From Enhydrobacter aerosaccus (lineage in GTDB: Bacteria > Pseudomonadota > Alphaproteobacteria > Reyranellales > Reyranellaceae): DNA of 58,431 bases. Where the stretch lies: assembly GCA_903832005.1 (NCBI GenBank), contig CAIKZO010000096.1:1-58431 (forward strand), given 5' to 3'. Made by a program: the position numbers and the translations under genes. Shown here piece after piece: positions 9,049 through 19,499 of the stretch (position 1 is its first letter; each line of letters starts with the position of its first letter). The notes under the pieces are model-generated. The model had not been told where the DNA came from and made no database searches. It worked only from the letters and a program-made list of their open reading frames with translations.

Positions 9049-10301
9049 GCTCCGTCGACGCTGCCGGCCATCTGCGTCAGGCCGAGCGCCACCGACAGGA
9101 GATCGGAACCGCCGGCCACGCGCGCCGATGGCGCTGCCCGGGCGATGGCGGTGCGCACGGCGGGTACGCGGCTCGATCCACCGGTGAGGAAGATCGTGTC
9201 GATGGCAGTGGGCCCGAGGCCGGCCGCGGCGATGCAATCCTTTGCTGCCGAGTGGAGCTTGCCCATGCCGGTCCGGATGGCGCGATCGAAGGCCGCGTGC
9301 GTTGCCGTGACGGTAAGGCCGGGTTGGAGAAAGGATAGCGGCACGGTGCTGCGCTCGCTGTCGCTCAACGCGATCTTGGCGTCTTCCACGGCGAAGGCCA
9401 GGCGATGGCCGAGGCGCTGCTGCACCACCGTCAGGAGACGCCCGACCTTCTCTGGCTCGCAGGCCAGCGACACCAGCTCGGCCAGCATGCGCTCGTTCTT
9501 GTAGGTGTAGGCGAAGTTGATGGTCGGCCACGCGGCCAGCTCATGATAGGGCGCGCTGGGCATCGGCAGGTTCTTTTCGACCAGCTCCGTGCCGAGACCG
9601 AGCAGCGGCATCACCGCGGCGAGGTTGAGTGCGGTGTCGAAGTCGGTGCCGCCCAGGTGCACGCCCGCGGTCGCCAGCACGTCCTTGCTGCGATCGGCGC
9701 GGCCGCGATGCTGCGGGCCGACGCGGATCAGCGAGAAGTCGCTCGTGCCGCCGCCGATGTCGGCGATCAGCACCAACTCTTCGTGCTCGACGGTCTGTTC
9801 GTAGTGATGCGCCGCCGCGATCGGCTCGTACACGAAGCGGACGTCGCGGAAACCCGCACGCCGGGCGATCGCTTCGAGCTGGTCCTGTGCCCGCGCATCC
9901 GCCGTGTCGTCATCGTCGACGAAGCGGACCGGCCGGCCATGCACGACGGAGGTGATCTCCTGGCCGGCGAATTCCTCGGCCTTGTGCTTCAGGTGCCGCA
10001 CGAAGATCTCGATGACGTGGGTGAGCGGCACCTTGCGGCCGCCGATCTTCGTCTCCTCCTCGATCAAGGAAGACCCCAGGATCGACTTCAGCGCCCGCAT
10101 CAGTCGGCCTTCAGTCTGCCCGACATAGGCCGCGACGGCAGCGTTGCCGAACAGCACCTGGCCTTTGACTTCATCGTCGAAGAACACTGCGCTCGGCAGC
10201 AACGTGTCGCCGGCTTCGACCGGCGCCAGCGTGGCCGTCGTGTCGCGCACGACTCCGATCGCCGAGTTCGACGTGCCGAAATCCAGTCCGCAAGCGATCA
10301 T
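9045..10301 (-). CDS. Hsp70-like chaperone of the YegD type
   Basis: A 418-residue protein with only the actin-like ATPase of Hsp70 and no substrate-binding domain. Phosphate-1 motif is ACGLDFGTSNSAIGV at residues 3-17, phosphate-2 is VLIADIGGGTSDFSLI near residue 190, and the adenosine motif is IFLTGGSSRVPAVR near residue 375. This matches E. coli YegD in length and motifs. YegD-like proteins are putative cytosolic chaperones whose clients are not established. It shares the tetranucleotide CTAG containing both stop codons with the convergent Bug gene. Confidence 0.88.
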   Translation of the reverse strand: MIACGLDFGTSNSAIGVVRDTTATLAPVEAGDTLLPSAVFFDDEVKGQVLFGNAAVAAYVGQTEGRLMRALKSILGSSLIEEETKIGGRKVPLTHVIEIFVRHLKHKAEEFAGQEITSVVHGRPVRFVDDDDTADARAQDQLEAIARRAGFRDVRFVYEPIAAAHHYEQTVEHEELVLIADIGGGTSDFSLIRVGPQHRGRADRSKDVLATAGVHLGGTDFDTALNLAAVMPLLGLGTELVEKNLPMPSAPYHELAAWPTINFAYTYKNERMLAELVSLACEPEKVGRLLTVVQQRLGHRLAFAVEDAKIALSDSERSTVPLSFLQPGLTVTATHAAFDRAIRTGMGKLHSAAKDCIAAAGLGPTAIDTIFLTGGSSRVPAVRTAIARAAPSARVAGGSDLLSVALGLTQMAGSVDGA

Positions 10302-10334
10302 CCGTGCCCCCTGGCAACGCGAAGGGGGTGTCTT

Positions 10335-11516
10335 CTATGGGAGGACGAGCTTCAAGGCCAGCAGTATCGCCATCGCCAGGATCGAGACGGTGATGCTGCC
10401 CAGCGTGATCAATCGCAAGGCGCGCGCGGGCGAGAGCTTAGCCATGTCGGCGGCGATCCAGAACAGCGGATCGTTGAAATACACGACCGCGACCGAGCCG
10501 ATGCCGGCGGCGGCCGCCGCCAGCGCGCGGCCGGTGGCGCTGTCGAGGCCGAGCGCCGGCAGCATCGGCTCGACCATGCCCGACGCGGTGAGCACGGCGG
10601 ACAACGAATTGCCCTGCATCGTCTTCACGATCGCCGCGGCCAGGAACGGCGCCAGCAGGCCGAGTCGCGGCCCCCAATGCGGATCGAGCGCGTACTCCGC
10701 CAGCAGCTCGGCCATGCCGGTCTCGTCGAGGACGCGCGCGAAGCCGCCGGCCGCACCGACCGTCAGCAGCAGCGACGCCCAGCGCGTGTCGGCCAGCGCC
10801 TCGGGCTTCCAGCGCCAGGACACGACCATGGCCAGCAGGATCGCCAGCACCGCCAGGATCAGCGGCTTGCTGATGCCGGTATAAAATTCGCGCGCGCCGC
10901 CCTTGCCCAGCGGCTCGGCCGGCATCTGGGCGATCGCCTGCGCCACCAGCAGGGCCAGCGGCACGACGACCACGATCCACTGCCAGGTGAGCGCACCGCC
11001 CGGCGGATCCCGCCGCACGGCCCAGGCCCAGATCGCGATCGTGAGCACCAGCGCGAGCGGCGCGGTGATCGACAGCGTCTTCCAGAAATCGGCCTTCAGC
11101 ACCGACATCGCCGCCACCGCGAGCGGTGCCGGCTCGACCAGCGCATGCACTGTGAGAAGGGTGAGGGCGAGGCCGACCGCGCGACCCGCGGGCTGCAGCA
11201 ATGCCAGTGCGCCCGCCGCCGATCCGCCGAGACCGGCGAAGACACCCATCAAAGCCGCACCCAGGCCGTCGAGCGGGCGCTTGAGCGCAATCGCGCCCAC
11301 CAGTCCGCCCGCGACGACCAGCAGGCCCGTCTCCTGCAGGGTGGTGGCGAAACCCAGGCCGAACGCCTTGCCGATGGACTGCCAGGTCATGTTGGCGGCA
11401 AAGCCGTATCCCGTGATCACGAGCATCAGCGCGAGGAAGGCGGGAAAGCGAAAGCGCTGGATCGCGATCACGACCGCGACGAGCGCGACCGGCAGGAGAA
11501 GGGCGGCAAGAATCAT
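10335..11516 (-). CDS. GntP-family permease
   Basis: A 393-residue integral membrane protein with about ten to twelve hydrophobic segments. Features typical of GntP/DsdX-like permeases are the early FRFPAFLALMLVITGYGF helix, GFATTLQETGLLVVAGG, the RVLDETGMAELLAE segment after residue 250, and the QGNSLSAVLTASGM segment near residue 300. GntP proteins are proton symporters for gluconate and related sugar acids or hydroxyacids. The length is slightly below the usual 430-450 residues. The actual substrate cannot be read from sequence. It lies 33 bases behind the yegD-like start on the same strand and is divergent from the GH5 gene. Confidence 0.8.
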   Translation of the reverse strand: MILAALLLPVALVAVVIAIQRFRFPAFLALMLVITGYGFAANMTWQSIGKAFGLGFATTLQETGLLVVAGGLVGAIALKRPLDGLGAALMGVFAGLGGSAAGALALLQPAGRAVGLALTLLTVHALVEPAPLAVAAMSVLKADFWKTLSITAPLALVLTIAIWAWAVRRDPPGGALTWQWIVVVVPLALLVAQAIAQMPAEPLGKGGAREFYTGISKPLILAVLAILLAMVVSWRWKPEALADTRWASLLLTVGAAGGFARVLDETGMAELLAEYALDPHWGPRLGLLAPFLAAAIVKTMQGNSLSAVLTASGMVEPMLPALGLDSATGRALAAAAAGIGSVAVVYFNDPLFWIAADMAKLSPARALRLITLGSITVSILAMAILLALKLVLP

Positions 11517-11551
11517 CGGTGGCGACTGTAGGCGTCTGCTAGTCTCGCGTC

Positions 11552-12757
11552 ATGCGTCTGCTGTCGATCTTGTATCTTGGCTTCTGGCTTGTCCTGTGTG
11601 CCTTCGTGGTACCTGCCTCGGCGCAGAGCCCGCGCGTGCGCATCGAGGGCAAGAACTTCATCGCCCCGGACGGCCGCGTGCTGCACATCAAGGGCATCAG
11701 CCTCGGCAACTGGCTGATGCCCGAGGGCTATATGTTCAAGTTCGAGGTCGCCAAGGCGCCGAACCAGATCTACGAGGCCTTCGACCGCCTGCTGGGGCCG
11801 GAGAAGGCCGCGGCTTTCTGGACGCAGTATCGCGACACGTTCATCGCCCAGGACGATATCCGCTTCATCGCCGGGGCAGGCTTCAACACCGTGCGCATCC
11901 CGCTGCACTGGAACCTGTTCATGGCGCCCGACGGCACGATCAAGGGCGAGGGCTGGCCGCTGCTCGACCGCGTGCTGGGCTGGGTGAAGGACGCCGGCCT
12001 CTACGCCATCGTCGATCTCCATGCCGCGCCCGGTGGCCAGACCGGCATCAACCACGACGACGGGCCGGGCTACCCGTTGATGTTCTACGTGCCGCGCGAC
12101 CGCGATCTCACGGTCAAGCTGTGGCGTGCCATCGCCGAGCGCTATCGGGGCAATCCAGCGATCCTGGGCTACGATCTGTTGAACGAGCCGATCGCGCCTT
12201 ATCACGACATCGACACGCTGAACCCGCGGCTCGAACCGTTCTACAAGCGCCTGACCGAAACGATCCGCGCCGTCGACCCCGGCCGCATCGTCTTCCTGGC
12301 GGCGGGGCAGTGGAGCTCGAGCTTCGACATGTTCGGGCCGCCCTTCGCATCCAACCTCGCCTATACGTACCATTCGTTCTGGGCGAGCACGAAGCGCGAC
12401 TCGATCCAGCGCCACCTCAACTTCTCCGCGCGCTATGACGTGCCGCTATTCCTGGGCGAGACCGGCGAGCTCACCGACGACTGGAACGAAGCGTTCCGCG
12501 AGCTGCACGAGGCGCACGGCATCGGCTGGTCGTTCTGGACCTACAAGAACATGGATTCGACCTCGACCGTCGTCTCGATCGCCAAGCCCGAAGGCTGGGA
12601 CCAGCTCGCCGTCTATGCCGACGGCCGCGCGACGATCCGCCCGTCGGATGAATTGATCGCACGCGCGACACGGCAATATCTCGACGGCGTGCGCCTCAGG
12701 AGCGCGACCGTGCGCTGGAGCTATCTCGCGTCGCTGGGCCTGAAGGCCGAGCCTTAG
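11552..12757 (+). CDS. Secreted glycoside hydrolase family 5
   Basis: A 401-residue secreted endoglucanase-like enzyme. Residues 1-24 form a Sec signal peptide ending ASA. The TIM barrel starts GRVLHIKGISLGNWL, contains NTVRIPLHWNLF near residue 112, the acid/base Glu212 in LLNEP, His-Tyr-type THYHSFW-like region YTYHSFW near 272, and the nucleophile Glu303 in FLGETGEL. Those residues define GH5/cellulase A clan proteins. The natural substrate (cellulose, beta-1,3/1,6-glucan or mannan) is not decided. Its stop overlaps that of the convergent MBL gene. No carbohydrate-binding module is seen. Confidence 0.88.
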   Translation: MRLLSILYLGFWLVLCAFVVPASAQSPRVRIEGKNFIAPDGRVLHIKGISLGNWLMPEGYMFKFEVAKAPNQIYEAFDRLLGPEKAAAFWTQYRDTFIAQDDIRFIAGAGFNTVRIPLHWNLFMAPDGTIKGEGWPLLDRVLGWVKDAGLYAIVDLHAAPGGQTGINHDDGPGYPLMFYVPRDRDLTVKLWRAIAERYRGNPAILGYDLLNEPIAPYHDIDTLNPRLEPFYKRLTETIRAVDPGRIVFLAAGQWSSSFDMFGPPFASNLAYTYHSFWASTKRDSIQRHLNFSARYDVPLFLGETGELTDDWNEAFRELHEAHGIGWSFWTYKNMDSTSTVVSIAKPEGWDQLAVYADGRATIRPSDELIARATRQYLDGVRLRSATVRWSYLASLGLKAEP

Positions 12758-13464
12758 CGCCGCTGCTCGTAGTAGGTCGCCAGCGCATCGAGTGCGGCAG
12801 CGCCATCGCCAAAGAAGCTCGGCCCGTGCATGAGCGCGATGACCTTGGGTTTCAGCGCGGCGAGCCGGCGTAGAGTGGGACCAGCCTGCGGTGTCGCTGG
12901 CATGAAGGGTATGGCCTTCTCGGTGGCGATGGCGGCATCGACGATGTCGCCGGCCGTGGTCGCCTCGCAGGCACCAGTCTGGGTGAAGAGGTCGCTGCTG
13001 AACAGCGTGCCCGTCGTCTCCTCGTAGATCAGGCCGGCGTCCCAGTTGTGTGGCACGTGCGGCGTGTCGAGCCAGCGGACCTTTTTGCCGCCGAGATCGA
13101 TGACCTCGTCATTCTTGAGCGTGCGCGGACCGCGATTGGCCATGTCGGTCAGCCAGATGTTGACGCCGGTCTGGCCGTGTGCCGGCGTGGCGTTGGGCGC
13201 GGCGGCCAGCCACTCGTTCAGCGCGCCCGACTCGTCACCTTCGACGTGGCTGCAGGTCGTCCAGCGCAGTTTCTCGAGCGGGATCACGCTCGCCACTGCC
13301 TTGGAGATCAGCGGGAACATGGCGCGATGGCCGTAGTGGAAGAGCAGCGGCTGGTCGGCGTCGATCAGGAACTGGTTGAAGGTGAAACCGGTCGGCCCGA
13401 TCTGCGGCACGAAGGTCGACAGACGATAAATCTTGTCGGCGATCTCCGTGACGCTCGTTTTCAT
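12754..13464 (-). CDS. MBL-fold metallohydrolase, flavodiiron-like beta-lactamase domain
   Basis: A 236-residue metallo-beta-lactamase-fold protein. The metal site motif is SHVEGDESG near residue 92, i.e. HxExDExG as in the diiron ODP/FprA branch rather than the HxHxDH of zinc hydrolases. Later ligands are likely in DTPHVPHNWD, SSDLFTQTG and LMHGPSFFG. Flavodoxin and rubredoxin domains of flavodiiron proteins are missing, so it is a stand-alone domain. Redox or oxygen chemistry is possible but the substrate is unknown. It follows argG by two bases on the same strand and could be co-transcribed. Confidence 0.78.
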   Translation of the reverse strand: MKTSVTEIADKIYRLSTFVPQIGPTGFTFNQFLIDADQPLLFHYGHRAMFPLISKAVASVIPLEKLRWTTCSHVEGDESGALNEWLAAAPNATPAHGQTGVNIWLTDMANRGPRTLKNDEVIDLGGKKVRWLDTPHVPHNWDAGLIYEETTGTLFSSDLFTQTGACEATTAGDIVDAAIATEKAIPFMPATPQAGPTLRRLAALKPKVIALMHGPSFFGDGAAALDALATYYEQRR

Positions 13465-13466
13465 TT

Positions 13467-14846
<1,380 letters not shown>

Positions 14847-14851
14847 CTAGC

Positions 14852-15754
14852 CTACTTTAGCAGCACTTCAAGCAGCTTGGCATTGAAGGCCTCCGCGGCC
14901 TCATAGGCTACCCAGTGCCCGGCCCCGGGGATCTGGTGCATTTGGAAGCCCGGCTGCAGGGCCTGGAAGAGGTCGATGCGCTCCTGGATGTACGGATAAG
15001 TGGTCGAATCGAACTCGCCCCAGATGCCGGTGTACGGCGTCCTGACCTCGGGCAGCACCTTGGACAGCGCGCCGGCGATGCCCATGTCGCGGCTGCGCGT
15101 CTTGGCGCGCGTGGTGTTCATGATCTGCATATGCATGGCCACGCCGTCGACATTCTTCGGATCGTGCAGCATCAGCAGCTCGAGATTGCGCCGTGCCTCG
15201 TCGGCCAGCAGCTGCGGCGGCATCGTCTCCAGCAGCTTGTGCAGCTTCTCGGTGGGCTTGCGCGTGGCCTTGAGGCCGCCGGCGCCGACGAAGACGATGC
15301 GCTTGATGCGCTCTTGCATCAGGGTCGCGAGGTGGCCCGACACCATGCCGCCGAAGGAGAAGCCGGTGAGGAAGAATTGCTGGTCCTTGGGCAGCAGCGC
15401 GCCGACCGCGGCGTTGACGCAATGCGTGACCGACCAGACGTCGCGCACGTCGTCCGGCGGATCGCTGTCGCCCAGGCCCGGCATGTCGGCGGCGTAGATG
15501 GTGAAATGCTGCGACAGCGCCTGGACGTTGCGAATCCAGTGGATCCACGACCCCGAGCCGCCGTGGAACAGCAGCAGCGCGGGCTTGCCCGAATTGGCAC
15601 CCCACACGTGCCACATCATCTTGCCGTCCCCTCCGGCACTACGAGAGCCCATGGGGACGCGGATGGCCTCGGACGTGGCGGCGACGGACTCGATATGTTC
15701 GAGAGCGGTACGGCCGTCCGGCATGCGCGGGACGGCGGAGTAATCGAGACTCAT
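14852..15754 (-). CDS. Alpha/beta hydrolase
   Basis: A 300-residue alpha/beta-hydrolase. LLLFHGGSGSWIHWI near residue 63 supplies the oxyanion region, FSFGG (TGFSFGGMVSG) near residue 128 holds the nucleophile Ser, an Asp lies in the GIWGEFDSTTYP segment, and the late His is in PGAGHWVAYE. It starts at the ATG at 15754, overlapping the upstream serine hydrolase stop by four bases; the longer open frame into that gene is spurious. The substrate is unknown. Coupling to a beta-lactamase-fold hydrolase suggests a common ester or amide substrate route. Confidence 0.82.
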   Translation of the reverse strand: MSLDYSAVPRMPDGRTALEHIESVAATSEAIRVPMGSRSAGGDGKMMWHVWGANSGKPALLLFHGGSGSWIHWIRNVQALSQHFTIYAADMPGLGDSDPPDDVRDVWSVTHCVNAAVGALLPKDQQFFLTGFSFGGMVSGHLATLMQERIKRIVFVGAGGLKATRKPTEKLHKLLETMPPQLLADEARRNLELLMLHDPKNVDGVAMHMQIMNTTRAKTRSRDMGIAGALSKVLPEVRTPYTGIWGEFDSTTYPYIQERIDLFQALQPGFQMHQIPGAGHWVAYEAAEAFNAKLLEVLLK

Positions 15755-16806
15755 TTCTTCAACGCACCCAGCAAACGTTCGACAAAACCCGGCGCCTTCT
15801 TGCGGTCGATCCAGCGCAGCACCGTCACGAGATCGTTGTCCGGATCGATCCAGACGATGTGGCTGCCCCAGCCCAGCGCGAAGTAGCTGCGCTCCGATGC
15901 GGCGGCGAACTGACGCCGGTCGGTGTTGAGCCACCACATCAGCCCGTAGAAGGGTGCGACCGGGCAGGGTTTCACCAGTTCGTCCGTCCAGCCCTTGGGC
16001 AGGATCTGCGTGCCGTTCCAGGCGCCGCCCTGGGCGACCAGCAAGCCCATGAGTGCAAGATCGCGCGCGGAGATCACGAAGCCGCCACCCCAGTGGCCGC
16101 CACCGGGCACGGATAGCATCGGCTTGCCGTCGATCGTGACGGTCGAGTTGCGATAGCCGTCCCACTTCCACCCGCTGGAACCACCGATCGGATCCATGAT
16201 GCGGCGCTTCAGTACCGACGGCAGCGGCTCCTTGAAGACCTGCAGCAGCGAGTAGGAGAGACGGTTCACGCGCACGTCGTTGTATTCGTAGAAGCTGCCG
16301 GGCGTCTTCAGCTTGCGCCGCGTGCCCTTGGGCGCATCGGCGACGGCGAGGCCGACCACGCGATTATGGTCGATGCGGTCTTCCTTGCCGAAGACGAAGC
16401 CTTCCCACTCGCTGGTCTGCGTCAGCAGGTGACGCCAGGTGATGTCTTTGTTGTGGTCGCTCGTGAAGCCGTCGTCGCTGACGTAGCCCGCGACTTTGTC
16501 GTCGAGGCTCTTGATCAGCCCGTCGCCCAGCGCGAGACCGGCCAGCAGTGCCAGGTAGCTCTTGGCCACGCTGAAGGTCATGTCTGCACGGTTGGTGTCG
16601 CCCCATTCGGCGATCTGCTTGCCGCCCCGGTAGACGATGCCCGAGGCGCCGCCGCGCGGTGTCACCGGCCCCAGCACCTCATTGTCGGGCGCGCTCTCGC
16701 CGGAATCGTAGGTCATCACAAATTGGCCGTCCGGCATATACATGCTGGCGGGCCAGTGGGATTCGGCTGCCTGGGCGAAGGCGATCGCGTCTTTCAGGTC
16801 GTTCAT
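15751..16806 (-). CDS. Serine hydrolase of the beta-lactamase/class C family
   Basis: A 351-residue protein of the serine beta-lactamase-like superfamily. The catalytic SxxK is SVAK in MTFSVAKSYLALLAG near residue 98, and the second motif YxN is FYEYNDVRVN near residue 190. The GGHWGGGFVISARDLALMG block near 250 is typical of the EstB-like esterase/amidase branch. No signal peptide is seen, so it is probably cytosolic. I used the ATG at 16806. It is co-directional and overlapping with the alpha/beta-hydrolase, and divergent from pyrC 49 bases away. Confidence 0.83.
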   Translation of the reverse strand: MNDLKDAIAFAQAAESHWPASMYMPDGQFVMTYDSGESAPDNEVLGPVTPRGGASGIVYRGGKQIAEWGDTNRADMTFSVAKSYLALLAGLALGDGLIKSLDDKVAGYVSDDGFTSDHNKDITWRHLLTQTSEWEGFVFGKEDRIDHNRVVGLAVADAPKGTRRKLKTPGSFYEYNDVRVNRLSYSLLQVFKEPLPSVLKRRIMDPIGGSSGWKWDGYRNSTVTIDGKPMLSVPGGGHWGGGFVISARDLALMGLLVAQGGAWNGTQILPKGWTDELVKPCPVAPFYGLMWWLNTDRRQFAAASERSYFALGWGSHIVWIDPDNDLVTVLRWIDRKKAPGFVERLLGALKK

Positions 16807-16855
16807 GCACGCAATCAACATTGGAGGCCGCCCCGGAGCAAGCGTAGAAAACAGT

Positions 16856-17899
16856 ATGGCTCTCCCGACTTCGATCACCCTCCGCCGCCCCGACGATTGG
16901 CACGTCCATCTGCGCGACAACCAGATGCTGGCGGCCTGTGCCGTGCATACGGCACGCCAATTTGCCCGTGGCATCATCATGCCGAACCTCGTGCCGCCGG
17001 TGACCAAGGTCGCCGAAGCCTCGGCCTATCGCGACCGAATTCGCAGAGCGGTTCCAGCCGAGCTGAAATTCGAACCGCTGATGACCTGCTACCTGACCGA
17101 CGGCGCCGATCCGGTCGAGCTGGCGCGCGGCAAAGAAGAGGGCGTGTGGGTCGCGGCCAAGCTCTATCCGGCGCATGCCACGACCAACTCGGCGAATGGC
17201 GTGACCTCGATGGACAAGGTCGCCAAGGGCCTCGAGGCGATGGAGAAGGCCGGCATGCCGCTCCTCGTCCATGGCGAGGTGACCGATCCCGACGTCGACA
17301 TCTTCGACCGCGAGGCGGTGTTCCTCGACAAGGTGCTGACGGCACTGGTCAAGCGGCATCCCGGTCTCAAGATCGTGCTGGAGCACATCACGACCAAGGA
17401 GGGTGTGGCTTTCGTCGAGGCGCATCCGGGGCAACTCGGCGGCACCATCACGCCGCATCATCTCAGCTACAATCGCAACGCGATCTTCAAGGGCGGCATC
17501 CGTCCGCACTTCTATTGCCTGCCGATCGCCAAGCGCGAGGAGCATCGCCTGGCGCTGCGGCGCGCCGCCACATCGGACAGTGCCTCATTCTTTCTCGGCA
17601 CGGACACCGCGCCGCACACGACCGACACCAAGGAATGCGCCTGCGGTTGCGCCGGCGTGTTCAACGCGCCGGTGGCGATGCAGGTCTATGCGCAGGTCTT
17701 CGCCGAAGAGAACAAACTCGACCGGCTCGAAGCCTTCGCCTCATTGAATGGTCCGAAGTTCTACGGCCTGCCGGCCAACGAAGAGCGCATCACGCTTCAC
17801 GCCAGGCCGATGGACGTGCCCGACCGAGTCGAAGTGCCGGGCGGCGGGAAGGACATCACGGTCTTCCGTCCCGACACGCCGGCTGGCTGGAGTTTCTAG
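16856..17899 (+). CDS. pyrC: Dihydroorotase, E. coli type
   Basis: A 347-residue dinuclear zinc amidohydrolase that cyclises carbamoyl aspartate to dihydroorotate in pyrimidine synthesis. The metal-binding HVHLRD motif is at residues 16-21. The carboxylated lysine is in AAKLYPAHATTNS near residue 100. Later ligands are in LLVHGEVTD, LEHITTKEG and the Asp of LGTDTAPHT. Length and motifs match the E. coli PyrC class, not the longer PyrC/PyrX class. I chose the ATG at 16856 because the family begins just before the RRPDDWHVH block; the open frame extends further upstream. The stop abuts the convergent SDR gene. Confidence 0.96.
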   Translation: MALPTSITLRRPDDWHVHLRDNQMLAACAVHTARQFARGIIMPNLVPPVTKVAEASAYRDRIRRAVPAELKFEPLMTCYLTDGADPVELARGKEEGVWVAAKLYPAHATTNSANGVTSMDKVAKGLEAMEKAGMPLLVHGEVTDPDVDIFDREAVFLDKVLTALVKRHPGLKIVLEHITTKEGVAFVEAHPGQLGGTITPHHLSYNRNAIFKGGIRPHFYCLPIAKREEHRLALRRAATSDSASFFLGTDTAPHTTDTKECACGCAGVFNAPVAMQVYAQVFAEENKLDRLEAFASLNGPKFYGLPANEERITLHARPMDVPDRVEVPGGGKDITVFRPDTPAGWSF

Positions 17900-18661
17900 C
17901 TAGTCCTTCACCAGTCCGCCATCGACGACCAGGTTCTGGCCGGTCACCGAGCGACTCCAGGGTGACGCAAAGAACAGCGCGGCGTCGGCGAACTCCGCGG
18001 GCGTGGTGACGGAGCGCAGGGGCGTGGCGCCGGCGATGAAGTCGAAGACCGCATCGGGCGTCGCTTTGCTCGCATCGGTCACGCGCAGCAGGCCGCCCGA
18101 GACCATATTCACCGTGATGCCGGCCGGCCCAAGGTCGGCCGAAGCGGTGCGGGTGAGCGACAGGAGTGCCGCCTTCGCCGCCGTATAGTCGTGATAAGGC
18201 ACGACCGGATTCTGGAACAGGTTCGTGCCGACGTTGATCACGCGGCCGAACTTCGCCTTTGTCATCGCCGGCACGGTGGCCTGCATCACATTCAGTGCGC
18301 CGCGCACCGAGACGTCGAACTGCGTGGCGAAGCTCTGCCAGGCGATCCCACCCAGCTGCTCGCGCGCATCGCCGTTGAAGGAATAGTCACCCAGTGCATT
18401 GTTCACGACGGTTGTGACCGGCTTGCCCCAAGCCTTCGTGATCTCGGCGACCATCCGGTCGACCGCTTGGCGATCCGTGACATCGGCCTGGACCGCCATG
18501 GCGCGCGCGCCGATCGAGGCGCAGAGCGCGTTGGCGGCATCGGCGCTGCGCCGATAGTTCACCGCGACAAGGGCGCCTTCGCGCGCGAAAGCCGACGCGA
18601 TGGCGGATCCGAGCCCGCGGCCGGCGCCGGTCACCAGGACGATCTGTTCATTGATTTTCAT
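17900..18661 (-). CDS. Short-chain dehydrogenase/reductase (FabG-like)
   Basis: A 253-residue classical SDR. The cofactor motif VTGAGRGLGSAIA lies at residues 10-22, with VNYRRSADAA following the second strand, which suggests NADPH preference. The family NNAG motif is altered to NNALGDY, the Ser-equivalent region is NVGTNLFQNP with Thr where the catalytic Ser normally sits, and the YTAAK catalytic Tyr/Lys pair is near residue 158. The C-terminus TGQNLVVDGGLVKD is typical. Thr in place of Ser is tolerated in some SDRs; whether it is here is unproved. Substrate is unknown. Confidence 0.85.
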   Translation of the reverse strand: MKINEQIVLVTGAGRGLGSAIASAFAREGALVAVNYRRSADAANALCASIGARAMAVQADVTDRQAVDRMVAEITKAWGKPVTTVVNNALGDYSFNGDAREQLGGIAWQSFATQFDVSVRGALNVMQATVPAMTKAKFGRVINVGTNLFQNPVVPYHDYTAAKAALLSLTRTASADLGPAGITVNMVSGGLLRVTDASKATPDAVFDFIAGATPLRSVTTPAEFADAALFFASPWSRSVTGQNLVVDGGLVKD

Positions 18662-18707
18662 TGTTCGATACCACCTTTTTTCCAGTTTTGTGCGCTATCT
18701 TGGGCGC

Positions 18708-19496
18708 ATGAGCAAATCCCGCATTCCCGCCGGCGCCGTCGAGCGCGGCCCCGACAAAGGTTACGTCCATGGCGATCTCAAGCCTGGCGCCGAACGGCCG
18801 GTCGAGCAGATCGAGAAGACCTATCCCTACATGCGGCCGCGCGATGCCGCGACGCTGATCCTGGTCCGCATGAAGGGCAAGACGCCCGAGGTGCTGATGG
18901 GCTGCCGTGCGGCCAAGTCGGCCTTCATGCCCAACCGCTATGTGTTCCCGGGTGGAAGGGTCGACAAGGCCGATGCGTATATCCCTGTCGCCACATCGCT
19001 CGATCGTCACGTCAAGGCGCGGCTCCTGAAGGCCGCATCGCTGCAGCGCGCGCAGGCGCTTGGCGTCGCCGCCGTGCGCGAGACCTTCGAAGAGACCGGC
19101 CTCATTCTCGGCAAGCCGCTGAAGGGCGGCGCGCCGAAGAAAGACTACGGCGAGCACTGGCACGGCTTCCTCGACAACGGGATGGCTCCGGCGCTCGACT
19201 GCCTCGACCTGATCGCGCGCGCGGTGACGCCGCCCGGCCGGCCCCGCCGCTTCAACGCACGTTTCTTCATGGCGAGGGCCGAGGATGCGACGGGCGAGAT
19301 CCGTGCCTCGAGCGAGATGGGCGATATCCGCTGGGTGAAGCTCGACGAGGCGCGCGAGTTGCCGTTGCCCACGATCACCGGATTGATCCTGGGCGAGATC
19401 GGCCGTCTAGTGAAAGAGCCGCCCGATCGCAAGAAGCAGCGCAAGATCCCGCTGTTCATCACGATCAATCGCAAACATCTGATGGTCGAGGAATAG
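18708..19496 (+). CDS. Nudix hydrolase
   Basis: A 262-residue protein with a Nudix domain in its centre. The visible Nudix box core is AAVRETFEETGLILG near residue 120, carrying REXXEEXG, and FPGGRVDKADAY earlier is the expected strand and loop. An insertion separates the FPGGRVD strand from the box, placing it in the NUDT8/CoA-diphosphatase-like longer group. It would hydrolyse a nucleoside diphosphate derivative, identity unknown. It starts at the ATG at 18708, 46 bases from the divergent SDR start, and ends three bases before the regB-like start, so it may be in that operon. Confidence 0.82.
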   Translation: MSKSRIPAGAVERGPDKGYVHGDLKPGAERPVEQIEKTYPYMRPRDAATLILVRMKGKTPEVLMGCRAAKSAFMPNRYVFPGGRVDKADAYIPVATSLDRHVKARLLKAASLQRAQALGVAAVRETFEETGLILGKPLKGGAPKKDYGEHWHGFLDNGMAPALDCLDLIARAVTPPGRPRRFNARFFMARAEDATGEIRASSEMGDIRWVKLDEARELPLPTITGLILGEIGRLVKEPPDRKKQRKIPLFITINRKHLMVEE

Positions 19497-19499
19497 GCG

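Noticed and set aside
8008..9531. N-terminal extension of the MFS frame
   Set aside because: The added 508 residues are the complement of the Bug and YegD-like genes; the transporter begins at MNSSGE.
9405..11531. 708-residue open frame on the plus strand
   Set aside because: It lies opposite the yegD-like and gntP-like genes, and its translation is rich in Arg, Gln, His and Asp with no domain. This is the usual antisense shadow in GC-rich DNA.
14852..16171. Longer alpha/beta hydrolase frame fused to the upstream hydrolase region
   Set aside because: The extra residues are Arg-rich shadow of the serine hydrolase. The ATG at 15754 with ATGA overlap is the natural start.
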